Translations under genes and position numbers: made by a program
The notes under the pieces: generated by a model
Seen by the model: the letters and a program-made list of their open reading frames with translations, nothing else
What the model was told of the DNA's origin: nothing
Databases searched by the model: none
Shown: in pieces, positions 30,942 through 39,133 of the stretch
Layout: every line of letters begins with the position of its first letter
Position numbering within the stretch: position 1 is the first letter of the stretch
DNA from: Halorussus ruber
GTDB lineage: Archaea > Halobacteriota > Halobacteria > Halobacteriales > Haladaptataceae
DNA length: 64,000 nt
NCBI RefSeq assembly: GCF_004765785.1
Contig: NZ_SBIT01000007.1
Location: 248,001-312,000, forward strand
Direction: 5' to 3'

Positions 30942-32234
30942 TTAGGGCCGTTCCGACGCGATTGTCCGAATCGCGTCGGCCAGCACGTCGATGCCAATCG
31001 GCAGGGAGTCCTCGTCCACGTCGAAGGTCGCGGTGTGGTGGCCGCCGGGGTGGTCGGTGCCGACGCCGACGTAGGCCGCCTTGCCGCCGTTCTGCTGGAC
31101 GGTCCGCATCAGGTAGGTCGCGTCCTCGCTCCCGCCGAGTTCGTCGCGCTCGACCACGTTCTCGACGCCGCCAGTTTCGCCCGCCACGTCGGCGACGATG
31201 GAGACCAGCGCGTCGTCGCTCTCGGCGCTCGGGGCCTCGCCGTTGGTCGTGAGTTCGACCTCGCAACCGTGCATCTCGGCGGCCGACTCGATGACGCGCT
31301 CGGCCTTCGCCTTCATGTAGTCTTTGAGTTCGGTGGTCTCGCCCCGGACCTCGCCCTCAACGAAGGCCTCCTCGGGGATGATGTTGGTCGCGGTGCCGCC
31401 GCCGACCTTGCCCGCGTTGACCCGAGTCGCGCCCTCCTCGTGGCGCGGAATCGAGTAGAGGTTCTGGACCGCGGTCGCCATCGCCTGCACCGCGTTCTCG
31501 CCCTCGTTGGGTCGGCCGCCAGCGTGGGACGGTTCGCCCTCGAACTCGGCTCGGAAGTGACTGACCGCCAGAAAGCCGTCGAGGCCCGCGACGACCTCGC
31601 CGGTCGGGTGGTCGAGGCCGATGTGGGCCGCCAGCAGGTAGTCCACGTCTTGAAGGTGGTCGCTCTCGGCCATCGACTTTCCGCCAGCAATCATCTCCTC
31701 GCCGGGTTGGAAAAAGACCTTGAGCGTGCCCTCGAAGTCGCTGTCCTTCACGGCCTCGATGACGCCGAGGCCGATGGTGGCGTGGGCGTCGTGACCGCAA
31801 GCGTGCATCGCCCCCTCGTGCTTCGACCGGAAACCTTCTTGGACAGGGGCGTGGTCGTCGTCAGTCGATTCCGCCCGGAGGAGGCCGTCGATGTCTACGC
31901 GGAGGCCGACCGTGGGGCCGTCTTCGGGGTTTTCGCCGTCGAGGACGGCGACAGCGCCGGTGTAGCCGCCTTCGAGTTGCTGGAGGGTTTCTTCGTCCGC
32001 GCCAGCTTCGCGGGCCTGTTCGTACCACTCGGCGAGTTCCTCGTCGTCGGGGACCGCCATGCGTTCCTCCTCGGCGATGGCGTCCCGGCCGACGTGCAGG
32101 TCGTCTACGCCGATTCGTTCTAGCTCCTCGACGATTCGGGCGGTCGTGTAGAACTCCCGCCACGCGGGTTCGGGGCGCTGGTGGAGGTCGCGTCGAATCT
32201 CGACCAGTCGGTCGCGTTCTGCCTGTTGGCTCAT
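30942..32234 (-). CDS. M20-family amidohydrolase (AbgB/carboxypeptidase-like)
   Basis: A protein of 430 residues from the ATG at 32234; the longer frame upstream runs into the divergent promoter. RDLHQRPEPAWREFYT at the start, MHACGHDAHATIGLG (metal-binding Cys-Gly-His), FFQPGEEM with catalytic Glu, and SHAGGRPNEGENA with dimerisation-domain His define the M20D aminoacylase/amidohydrolase group. It hydrolyses N-acyl or aminobenzoyl-glutamate-type amides with one or two metal ions. The position beside a divergently transcribed NhaC-family transporter (107 bp) suggests that the two share regulation and that the transporter imports the substrate. Confidence 0.88.
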   Translation of the reverse strand: MSQQAERDRLVEIRRDLHQRPEPAWREFYTTARIVEELERIGVDDLHVGRDAIAEEERMAVPDDEELAEWYEQAREAGADEETLQQLEGGYTGAVAVLDGENPEDGPTVGLRVDIDGLLRAESTDDDHAPVQEGFRSKHEGAMHACGHDAHATIGLGVIEAVKDSDFEGTLKVFFQPGEEMIAGGKSMAESDHLQDVDYLLAAHIGLDHPTGEVVAGLDGFLAVSHFRAEFEGEPSHAGGRPNEGENAVQAMATAVQNLYSIPRHEEGATRVNAGKVGGGTATNIIPEEAFVEGEVRGETTELKDYMKAKAERVIESAAEMHGCEVELTTNGEAPSAESDDALVSIVADVAGETGGVENVVERDELGGSEDATYLMRTVQQNGGKAAYVGVGTDHPGGHHTATFDVDEDSLPIGIDVLADAIRTIASERP

Positions 32235-32341
32235 GTGGGTTCGGAGGGGCGCAGGGGGCTTAAGTTCTGGAGGCCCGGCAAGACAGGTTTGCCTTAGCGA
32301 GTGATTACTTATACTGGTACTGAATATATTCCACCGACAGT

Positions 32342-33919
32342 ATGGTAGATACGGGAGACGAGGAGTCACCAGAAGAGTCAGTCGCAGAGGAGCTGGCAGA
32401 CGCCAGACAGGCCCGGAGCGGCCCCCGAATCGAGTTCTACGGCGGCCCCGCGGCCAGCGCCATCCCCATCGCGCTGTTCATCGCGTGGGCCGTCTTCCAG
32501 AGCGGTCTCATGCGAATCGGCGACACGACCGGTCTGGTCGCCGGGATGCTCATCTCGCTCGTCGTCGGAATGTTCTTCGCCAAGGGCGACTGGAAGACCT
32601 ACGCCAACACCATCTTCGAGGGGATGACCCAGCGCGTCGCCGCGACCGCCATCGTGGCGTGGCTCTGGGCGGGCATGTTCGCCGACACGATACAGGCCGG
32701 TGAGTTCGTCAGCGGTCTGGTCTGGGCCGCCCAAGCCCTCGAAGTCGGCGCGGCGCTGTTCCCGGCTATCACGTTCATCCTCGCGGCCCTGCTGGCGACC
32801 GGCATCGGCACGGGCTACGGGACCACCATCGCGTTCACGGGACTGTTCTTCCCGGCGGGCGTGCTGCTCGGCGCGAACCCGACGCTGCTGTTCGGGTCGA
32901 TTCTCTCCGGCGCGGTCTTCGGCGACAACCTCGCGCCGGTCTCGGACACGACCATCGTGAGCGCGGTCACCCAAGACGCCGACATCGGCGGCGTGGTCGC
33001 CTCGCGGTTCAAGTACGCCATCGTCGCGGCGGTGCTGGCGTTCTCCGCCTACCTCGTCGCGGGGTCGGCGATGTCCGGCGTCGACGTGGCTGGAAGCGCG
33101 AACATCCTCGGCGGACAGGCCGAGGCGCTCGGTCTGGTCCACCTCGCGTCCATCGGCGTCGTTATCGCCACCGCAGTGAGCGGTCGGCACATCGTCGAGG
33201 CCATCTCGTGGGGCCTCGTCGTCGCGGTCGTGGCGAACGTCGTCTTCGGCCTCGCGCCGCTCTCGGAGATGCTGCTGTTCCGAGCGCCCGCGAGTTCCGG
33301 CTTCGCCCAAGCGCTCGAGTTCCTTCCCATCGTGACGACCGTTCCGGCGACCTCCTCGGACATCGGCGTCTCGGGGACCATCTACTCGGGCGCGGCCGGG
33401 TTCTTCCCGCTCATCGTCCTGACGCTGCTCATCGTGGCGGGAGCGCGCATCATGATTCGCGGCGGCGGTTTCGAGGCGGTCCAGAACTTCCTGCTCAACA
33501 GGGTCGCCACCAGCGTCCGACGGGCCGAGACCACGATGGTGCTGGGCACGGCGTCGGTCAACGCGATGATCACCATCAACACCGCCGCCGAAATCGCCAT
33601 CGCGCCCTACGTCGCACGCATCGGCGAGCGGTTCAACGTCAACGGCTACCGGCGCGCGAACATCCTCGACGCTAACACCTCGGCGCTCGGTTACATCTTC
33701 CCGTGGGCGGGCGGCGTCCTCGTGGGATACACCGAGATGCGCGGGCTGGTCGAGGAGTTCGACTGGTTCACGCAGGCGATGCTGGTCAACCCCGCCGAGG
33801 TCTGGCCGTTCGTCTTCCACGGCTGGCTCCTCTTCGCGGTGTTCATCATCTCTGCGCTGACCGGGTTCGGGCTGGAGTACACCACCGACCGCGAGTCCGA
33901 GGAGGTGGCGCGCGTGTGA
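32342..33919 (+). CDS. NhaC-family Na+/H+ antiporter-like transporter
   Basis: A protein of 525 residues with a charged N-terminal tail (1-35) and about eleven to twelve membrane helices. Diagnostic segments are GTGYGTTIAFTGLFFP, SILSGAVFGDNLAPVSDTT, and a repeated second half with GTASVNAMITINTAAEIAIA. The conserved Asp in GDNLAPVSD is thought to take part in ion binding in the NhaC family. Members exchange Na+ for H+, malate for lactate, or similar organic ions. The neighbouring amidohydrolase suggests a solute transporter role, but this is inference. A TATA-like ATACTTATACTGG lies about 30 bp upstream. Confidence 0.88.
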   Translation: MVDTGDEESPEESVAEELADARQARSGPRIEFYGGPAASAIPIALFIAWAVFQSGLMRIGDTTGLVAGMLISLVVGMFFAKGDWKTYANTIFEGMTQRVAATAIVAWLWAGMFADTIQAGEFVSGLVWAAQALEVGAALFPAITFILAALLATGIGTGYGTTIAFTGLFFPAGVLLGANPTLLFGSILSGAVFGDNLAPVSDTTIVSAVTQDADIGGVVASRFKYAIVAAVLAFSAYLVAGSAMSGVDVAGSANILGGQAEALGLVHLASIGVVIATAVSGRHIVEAISWGLVVAVVANVVFGLAPLSEMLLFRAPASSGFAQALEFLPIVTTVPATSSDIGVSGTIYSGAAGFFPLIVLTLLIVAGARIMIRGGGFEAVQNFLLNRVATSVRRAETTMVLGTASVNAMITINTAAEIAIAPYVARIGERFNVNGYRRANILDANTSALGYIFPWAGGVLVGYTEMRGLVEEFDWFTQAMLVNPAEVWPFVFHGWLLFAVFIISALTGFGLEYTTDRESEEVARV

Positions 33920-34292
33920 CATCCTCGCCAGCCAGATTCGGCGTGGCTCCCTGCACAGCAGGAACGCCCGTCACGGCGGTTCCGGAACGAATCGTCACAG
34001 TCCTCGACCGGAGCGGTCTGCTCCGTCGGAACCGTGGTGTTCCGCGGCCCTGCCACTGGGGCACCCATCTCCGGCCGTGTCATCGACCCACGGTTTCTCG
34101 ATGGGACTCTCACCGCCGAAGTCGAACGGTCGAACACCGTCCGAAACCAACAGCAAGTCGCACACGGCACAGCCGTGTAGATGTGACTATATCACCGATG
34201 AGTTTCAAATCACCGATTCGTACACCAGCACAGACCACGAAACGTACTCCGTCCTGTACTGACGGACGAAAGTCTTCCCTCACGGTGAAACA
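33920..34292. other. Gap without a convincing gene; possible decayed coding remnant
   Basis: A 373-bp stretch between two genes on the plus strand. I see no intact gene. One plus frame (about 34020-34180) reads GTVVFRGPATGAPISGRVID, a beta-strand-like sequence ending at a stop near 34180, with no good start, so it may be the end of a decayed gene. The last 100 bp are AT-richer and hold a probable promoter for the next gene. No family A or C repeat is present. Confidence 0.35.
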
Positions 34293-34559
34293 ATGAGCCT
34301 CCGCAAAAAGTACTTCGCGGGCTTGGGCTTCCGGACGAACAAGCCCGACTTCGAACCGGGCGAGGAGATTTCGGCGTTCGTGACGGGCTACGAGGACGAC
34401 ACCCCAATCGTCCGCGTCGGCGACACCATCCTGCGCGTCGAGGGCGCGCCGGAAGACGCCCTCGACACCCGCGTCAGACTCCGCGTCGAGGAGTTCGACC
34501 GAAACGACCACGACGGGACCGCGACGTATCTGGAGACGGTCGGCGAGTCGTCGTTCTGA
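34293..34559 (+). CDS. Small conserved haloarchaeal protein (DUF7513-like)
   Basis: A protein of 88 residues, soluble and acidic. Strand-like segments FEPGEEISAFVTGYEDDTPI, VRVGDTILRVEGAPE, and VRLRVEEFDRNDHDGTATYL suggest a small five-stranded beta barrel of OB or TRAM type, common in nucleic-acid-binding proteins (inference). From memory the family is labelled DUF7513 in Halobacteria. It is preceded by about 370 bp without genes and followed by a family C repeat, so it is probably a single-gene transcript. Confidence 0.78.
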   Translation: MSLRKKYFAGLGFRTNKPDFEPGEEISAFVTGYEDDTPIVRVGDTILRVEGAPEDALDTRVRLRVEEFDRNDHDGTATYLETVGESSF

Positions 34560-34649
34560 GTCCGGAATCGCGGTTTTTCTTTTCGAGAAGCAGATGAACC
34601 ACGATTGTTTAGGAAATTAAAACGTCGTTTAGATGATTGTAACTCATGC

Positions 34650-34792
34650 TTTGGCGCGCGCTGGCGGACCACAAGAGGGTCCGCCATCGTCGCGCGAGGT
34701 CTGCGCGAGCGAAGCGAGTCACGGCCCGTCAGAGCGTGCCGCTGACGGTGCTGTGCGGGAGACTCCTGTGTTCAAGCCTGAAGCTAGCTTCC
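34650..34792 (+). repeat. Interspersed element, family C, copy 2
   Basis: Within the 432-bp gap 34560-34991. It starts GGCGCGCGC, followed by the perfect stem-loop TGGCGGACC-ACAAGAG-GGTCCGCCA (34662-34686), TCGTCGCGCGAGG, GTGCTGTGCGG, GACTCCTGTGT and TCAAGCCTGAAGCTAGCT (34772-34789). Compared with 8892-8916, the 25-bp stem-loop is the exact reverse complement while the flanks keep their direction. After it the gap holds only degenerate CGAAACC-type sequence; no gene is seen. Confidence 0.85.
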
Positions 34793-34991
34793 TCCGACCG
34801 TCTCCCTCTCCGAAACCCGCCGCTCAAACCATCCGCCGCTCGAAACCGCTCGTCGCTCGAACCCGAAGCTAACCTCCTCAATTCTCTACTTCCCCGAAGC
34901 CGGTGACACCGGCCGTGAAGCCGGAAATCCGTGAACCGGCGTCAGACAAGCGAAATCCGAGAAGAGCCGAACCCGAGAAGACCCGAAGGGA

Positions 34992-35318
34992 TTAGGCCAT
35001 CTGCTCGATCTGCTCTAACTCCACCTCGATGTGGACGCCGTCGGGGAAGTCGAACTCCGCGACTTGTCGGGCCAACTTGTTGTGGCCGACGATTTCCAGT
35101 TGGCGGGTGTAGACCGTGTAGTCCCACGACCGGAACTGTCGGGTCTCGTCGCCCGCCGTCGATTTGTACTGGGGCACGCTGAGGCGCTCGGGAGGTGCCG
35201 AGTGCGGGCCGCGGAGTTCCGCGCCTTTTCGTTCTGCTGTCGAGCGAATCTCGTCTACGACGTTCTCCAGCGCGGGGCGATTCCCGCTCTGAAGCCGGAT
35301 TCTGGTTACGAAGGTCAT
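34992..35318 (-). CDS. uS10-family ribosomal protein paralogue
   Basis: A protein of 108 residues from the ATG at 35318; 39 upstream in-frame residues are basic and lie over the promoter shared with the Nudix gene. It has the S10 fold order: MTFVTRIRLQSGNRPALENV, a central loop with ELRGPHSAPPERLSVPQYKS, and ETRQFRSWDYTVYTRQLEIV. The canonical rps10 of archaea lies beside EF-1A, not here, and this sequence is diverged, with extra acidic residues at the end. It fits what is often annotated as uS10/mL48-family. It may act outside the ribosome; unknown. Confidence 0.8.
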   Translation of the reverse strand: MTFVTRIRLQSGNRPALENVVDEIRSTAERKGAELRGPHSAPPERLSVPQYKSTAGDETRQFRSWDYTVYTRQLEIVGHNKLARQVAEFDFPDGVHIEVELEQIEQMA

Positions 35319-35478
35319 GGCTGGGAGTTGGGTATCGAAGTGCTTCAGCATCGAGGTACGTAAAACGTCTGTTCTCTGCGCGCGATACGCTGTCGGTCGT
35401 TCGCACGCGACAAGCCATCGTCGCTTGCGCGCCATTCTCCGACATTCTCTTAACGCACCGCCGTATACACTCCGGTAA

Positions 35479-35916
35479 ATGACGGTTGAAGCTACGTCCG
35501 CGGGCGCGATCCTCTATCGGGATACCCGCGGTCGCCGGGAATACCTCCTCCTCAAGTCGCGTCCGGGCGACTGGGAGTTCCCCAAAGGCGGCGTGGAGGG
35601 GGACGAAGAGCTACAGCAAACAGCCATACGCGAAGTGAAAGAGGAGGCGGGCATCCAGGACTTCCGCCTGCTCGACGGCTTTCGGGACGACTACGACTAC
35701 GTCTTCGAGGCGAACGGGAACACCATCCACAAGACGGTCCACCTGTTCATCGCCAAGTCCTACGAGGCCAGTGCGGAACTCTCTCACGAACACCGCGACC
35801 ACCAGTGGCGCGACTACGACCAGGCCATCAACACCATCACGCAGGACGGCCCGCGGGAGATTCTCGAAGACGCCCACGAGTTCCTGAACGAGAAAGAGGA
35901 GAACGGCGACGTGTAG
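35479..35916 (+). CDS. Nudix hydrolase, diadenosine tetraphosphatase-like
   Basis: A protein of 145 residues. The Nudix box is complete: Gly37 to Ile59 with GGVEGDEELQQTAIREVKEE. The N-terminal SAGAILYRDTRGRREYLLL and the DWEFPKGG lead are typical of bis(5'-nucleosyl)-tetraphosphatases (Ap4A hydrolases), which cleave stress-related dinucleotides. Metal-binding Glu52, Glu55 and Glu56 are all kept. It is divergently transcribed from the uS10 paralogue across 160 bp. Substrate specificity is inferred from family resemblance only. Confidence 0.9.
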   Translation: MTVEATSAGAILYRDTRGRREYLLLKSRPGDWEFPKGGVEGDEELQQTAIREVKEEAGIQDFRLLDGFRDDYDYVFEANGNTIHKTVHLFIAKSYEASAELSHEHRDHQWRDYDQAINTITQDGPREILEDAHEFLNEKEENGDV

Positions 35917-36041
35917 TCGCCAGCGGTCCGAGCGATTACTCGCAGTCCGGTTCGTCTTTTTTCGACGGTCTACCGCAGACTCGCCAGCAACGCCGCCTCC
36001 GATTCCGAATTACTTAGGCCGGACGGCTTCCAACTTCAATC

Positions 36042-37133
36042 GTGAGCGACGCGGACCGAAACAGAGGGGCCGACGCGAGCGCCGAGGCCGACCCGGAGTT
36101 CCTCTTCGAGTTGCGGACCTGCCGGTGGGCCGAGCGCGAGTGGCCGCCCGGTTCGGACACCGACGGCGATTCGAACTCCCGGCCTGCCATCGTGGCCCGG
36201 CAACTCGGCACCGGGCGCAGACGCTGGGACACCATCGTCGTGGAGGTGAACCCCGACGCCTTCGGCCAGCGGGCCAACTTCGGCCCTCGGCGACTCGACT
36301 CGGACCTGCTGGACGTGATTCCTCACGCACCCGCCGACTGGCAGTACTACCGCGACGCCCTCCCGAATCCCGGCTACCCGTGGCGCTACGTTCGGGAGTC
36401 CATCCACCGCGCCGACGACCGCGGGATTCTCGACGTGCGAAAGCGCAACAACCGCATCCAGATTCGCCGCAAGTGGGCCTACCCCGACTGGGTCGAGCGC
36501 ATCGTCGCCGTCGAGAACAAGCCCGACTTGGACGCCAGCGCGGCCCGGAACCTCAGCCAGCAACTGGAGTACGACGTGGCGCTCGCGCTGGCCGACGAGG
36601 TCTGGGTCGCCACGCGCGCGACCGGCGAGTCGGTCGAACCCGCCCTGCTCGAAAGCGTCCCGGTCGAGGCCGGAATCCTGACAGTCGATGCGGACTCTCG
36701 CTCGGCCGCAGTCGAGTGGTTCCCCCGGAGCCTCGACGCCGACGCGCCGGGAACCAGAATCCTCGAACGCGGGGACAGCGGCGGCGAGTACGGCTCGGCG
36801 GCGGCCCGCTTCGAGTACGCCGACCCCGAGTGGAAAGCCGACAAGCGCCTCGAAATCGCCGAGCGCGCCTACGAGAAGGGCTGGCGGTCGTTCGCCGAGA
36901 CGATGCGCCCGGACTGTCGGCACTTCCAGCTGCGCCGGGAAGGCCGGACCCTCTTGCCGTACTGCGGTGCGAAAGGGTGCCACCAGACCAGCTCGGAGTG
37001 CTCGGGGTCATGCCCGGAGTTCTCGCCCGAGCCGCCCCAGTGGCGGACGAACGGCTGGCCCATCGAGGGCGGGCCGGGCAAGGGGATTCGGAAACTGCTG
37101 GAGAAGCGTCGAGAGCGCAATCGCCCGGGGTAG
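36042..37133 (+). CDS. PD-(D/E)XK nuclease-like protein with Cys cluster (DUF5787-like)
   Basis: A GTG-started protein of 363 residues. The central stretch reads like a PD-(D/E)XK active site: YPDWVERIVAVENKPD gives Pro148-Asp149 and Glu158-x-Lys160, followed by a helix with QQLEYDVALALADEVWVAT (Gln174, Tyr177). A predicted strand WDTIVVEVNPDAF (Asp63 to Phe74) precedes it. The C-terminal part has five Cys at 292, 308, 313, 320 and 324, and Cys27 lies near the N-terminus, an arrangement reminiscent of Cas4/AddB-type iron-sulfur nucleases. From memory the family is DUF5787, without known function. No CRISPR array or rec gene is near. Enzyme activity is a prediction. Confidence 0.75.
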   Translation: MSDADRNRGADASAEADPEFLFELRTCRWAEREWPPGSDTDGDSNSRPAIVARQLGTGRRRWDTIVVEVNPDAFGQRANFGPRRLDSDLLDVIPHAPADWQYYRDALPNPGYPWRYVRESIHRADDRGILDVRKRNNRIQIRRKWAYPDWVERIVAVENKPDLDASAARNLSQQLEYDVALALADEVWVATRATGESVEPALLESVPVEAGILTVDADSRSAAVEWFPRSLDADAPGTRILERGDSGGEYGSAAARFEYADPEWKADKRLEIAERAYEKGWRSFAETMRPDCRHFQLRREGRTLLPYCGAKGCHQTSSECSGSCPEFSPEPPQWRTNGWPIEGGPGKGIRKLLEKRRERNRPG

Positions 37134-37252
37134 TCGAGCCGACGGCAGAGTCGAACCGACACGCGCCGGTTTTCGAGCGGCCCCACCGCCGTGAAAGACA
37201 CGGAAAGTGCTTTCACCCCGAGTCGGTGGATAGTAACGTGGGGGTAAAGCGC

Positions 37253-37369
37253 ATGCCAAAGAAACCGCCGTTTCCGGAGAGCGACCGCGACGGCGACAGA
37301 AGCGCGCCCGACATCGGCGATATCATCGGTCGTATCATTCGGGAGCCGACGAACGGCACGGGGCAGTAA
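37253..37369 (+). CDS. Possible small protein, 38 residues
   Basis: An ATG frame with Pro- and Asp-rich sequence (MPKKPPFPESDRDGDRSAPD) and an Ile-rich end (IGDIIGRIIREPTNG). It is short, but the codon use and acidic/Pro composition look like a haloarchaeal small protein rather than noise. It is located 120 bp after the nuclease-like gene and before a convergent gene. No homologue is recalled. Confidence 0.35.
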   Translation: MPKKPPFPESDRDGDRSAPDIGDIIGRIIREPTNGTGQ

Positions 37370-37416
37370 CGCCGTCTCAGGCCGCTTTTCTTTCGCCTCG
37401 GGGTGGAAGTCGATGC

Positions 37417-37917
37417 TTACTCCGCGACCGACACCTCGACCGAATCGCGCTCGACGGTCAGCCTGAACGTCGGCACGGTCCGGTAGACGACTTCCACGAC
37501 GCCCTTCCGGCGGAGCGACTGGAGGGCGCTCCGCACGTCCCCGGCCTCGGGGTCGATGTCGTACTCGGCGCGCAACTTCTGGAGGACCGACACCACGCTT
37601 TCGGAGTCCTCGTCCGGTCCGGCCACGACCGAGAACACCTGTTGCTGGAGTTCCGGCACCCGGATGGCCGCGGGCGTGCCCTCGCCCTCGTCGTCCACCA
37701 CGCCGGGTTCGACGTCTACCAACTCAGCGGCATCCTTGTTCGCTCGAATCAGGCTGTTGTCGTCCCGGTAGTAGTAGTCCTTGAGTTCGCTTTCGAGGTA
37801 CTGGTGGACCTCGCTACCGCTTTCGAGCCCCCAACGCTCCTGTAGCTCCGAATTTTTGGTCGGCTGTAGCTCCACGAGGTCGGCGAGTCTCTCGCGGGCC
37901 TCCTCAGAGAGAGTCAT
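37417..37917 (-). CDS. Conserved haloarchaeal winged-helix protein (DUF5797-like)
   Basis: A protein of 166 residues. The start LSEEARERLADLVELQPTKN followed by SELQERWGLESGSEVHQYLE looks like a helix-turn-helix, with YYYRDDNSLIRANKDAAELV as wing. A second HTH-like part lies at about 100-150 (ALQSLRRKGVVEVVYRTVP). From memory it resembles DUF5797, a Halobacteria-only family with proposed DNA binding. No metal site or membrane helix. A 50-bp gap separates it from the small frame at 37253, tail to tail. Confidence 0.78.
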   Translation of the reverse strand: MTLSEEARERLADLVELQPTKNSELQERWGLESGSEVHQYLESELKDYYYRDDNSLIRANKDAAELVDVEPGVVDDEGEGTPAAIRVPELQQQVFSVVAGPDEDSESVVSVLQKLRAEYDIDPEAGDVRSALQSLRRKGVVEVVYRTVPTFRLTVERDSVEVSVAE

Positions 37918-38081
37918 CGGTCGGCGCTACGGCGGGGTGATATTTCCACTTTCCGGAAGGAAGAAAGTGCGTGGACGTTCGTCCAGTTCGTCTTCCCAGA
38001 TAAGTATAGGTTCTTTATGAAAATATAGGATTTTCTTTTGGAATTATTTAGTTGTCTTGGCGAAACGACGGCGGATGCGAC

Positions 38082-38255
38082 GAGAAGCTAGCTACTGCCG
38101 AAGCCAAGGGGACACCGCGACCGCACCGCTGCCGCGGACCACACCCTCCCCAACCGACTGCGTTGCTCGGGGTTCGCTTCGCTTACACCCTGCGCTACTC
38201 GTCCCTCGCGCGGCCGACGGGTCGCACGAGAGCGACCCGTCAGCGCGCGCCGGGA
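38082..38255 (-). repeat. Interspersed element, family C, copy 3 (inverted)
   Basis: In the 439-bp gap 37918-38356. Read on the minus strand it runs CTCCCGGCGCGCGCT, then a perfect 10-bp stem GACGGGTCGC / GCGACCCGTC (38216-38241, six-base loop), GCGCGAGGG, and ends at a degenerate AGCTAGCTTCTCG. The stem replaces the TGGCGGACC stem of copies 1 and 2 with a different sequence that still pairs. The AT-rich part (37980-38060) is probably a promoter region. No gene is seen. Confidence 0.7.
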
Positions 38256-38356
38256 GAGAAGTCAACATCTATAGCGCCGAAATCGAAAAGTGAAACCTCG
38301 CAGAAACCTCTCTCCGTCTCGGAAGGATTATTCCCGCGGCGGCCGACGTGGTACGT

Positions 38357-39133
38357 ATGTCCGATTGGGAGACCATCACGCTCGACTACGACGAGGACGT
38401 GGCGACGCTGACAGTGGACCGACCCGACCGACTCAACGCGCTCAACGTCGAGACGCTCGAAGCCATCGAGGAGGCCCTCGCGGAGGCCGAATCCGAGGGC
38501 GTCGGCGCGCTGGTCCTCACCGGCGCGGGCGAGGACGCCTTCGTCGCTGGCGCGGACATCAGCTACATGCAGGACCTCTCGACGCCCGAGGCCCAGGCCT
38601 ACGCCGAACTGGGCCACCGCGTCGCGGACAAACTCGAGCAGTTCCCTGCACCGGTCATCGCGGCCATCAACGGCTACGCCTTCGGCGGTGGCTGTGAACT
38701 CGCGCTGGCCTGCGACCTCCGCGTCGCGGCCGAGAGCGCGGTCATCGGCCAGACCGAAATCGACCTCGGCATCATCCCCGGCTGGGGCGGCAGTCAGCGC
38801 CTCCCCCGCCTCGTCGGCGACGAGATGGCGCGCAGGCTCATCTTCTTTGGCGAGCGCATCGACGCCCAAGACGCCAACGAACACGGCCTCGTCGGCGAAA
38901 TCGTCGCTGGCGACCAGTTGGACGACCACGTGGCCGAACTCGCCGCCGACCTCGCGGACAAGCCGACCTACGCGCTCGCCGCCGCCAAGGAGGCCATCAA
39001 CGAGTCCCACGAGACCAGCCAGCAAGCGGGCCTGCGCTACGAGCGCCGCCTCTGGAGCGGCCTCTTCGGCACCCACGACCAGCGCGAGGGGATGGAGGCG
39101 TTCTTGGAAGACCGCGAACCGGAGTTCGAGTAG
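38357..39133 (+). CDS. Enoyl-CoA hydratase/isomerase family protein
   Basis: A protein of 258 residues from the ATG at 38357; an upstream GTG would add three. Crotonase signatures are complete: VDRPDRLNALNVETLEAIEE, FVAGADISYMQDL (first oxyanion-hole segment), INGYAFGGGCELALACDLRV (second), and TEIDLGIIPGWGGSQRLPRL with catalytic Glu positions. The typical reaction is hydration of trans-2-enoyl-CoA in fatty-acid beta-oxidation. The gene abuts a convergent transporter with no gap. Substrate chain length cannot be told. It is a single gene, so it is probably one of several crotonase paralogues. Confidence 0.93.
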   Translation: MSDWETITLDYDEDVATLTVDRPDRLNALNVETLEAIEEALAEAESEGVGALVLTGAGEDAFVAGADISYMQDLSTPEAQAYAELGHRVADKLEQFPAPVIAAINGYAFGGGCELALACDLRVAAESAVIGQTEIDLGIIPGWGGSQRLPRLVGDEMARRLIFFGERIDAQDANEHGLVGEIVAGDQLDDHVAELAADLADKPTYALAAAKEAINESHETSQQAGLRYERRLWSGLFGTHDQREGMEAFLEDREPEFE

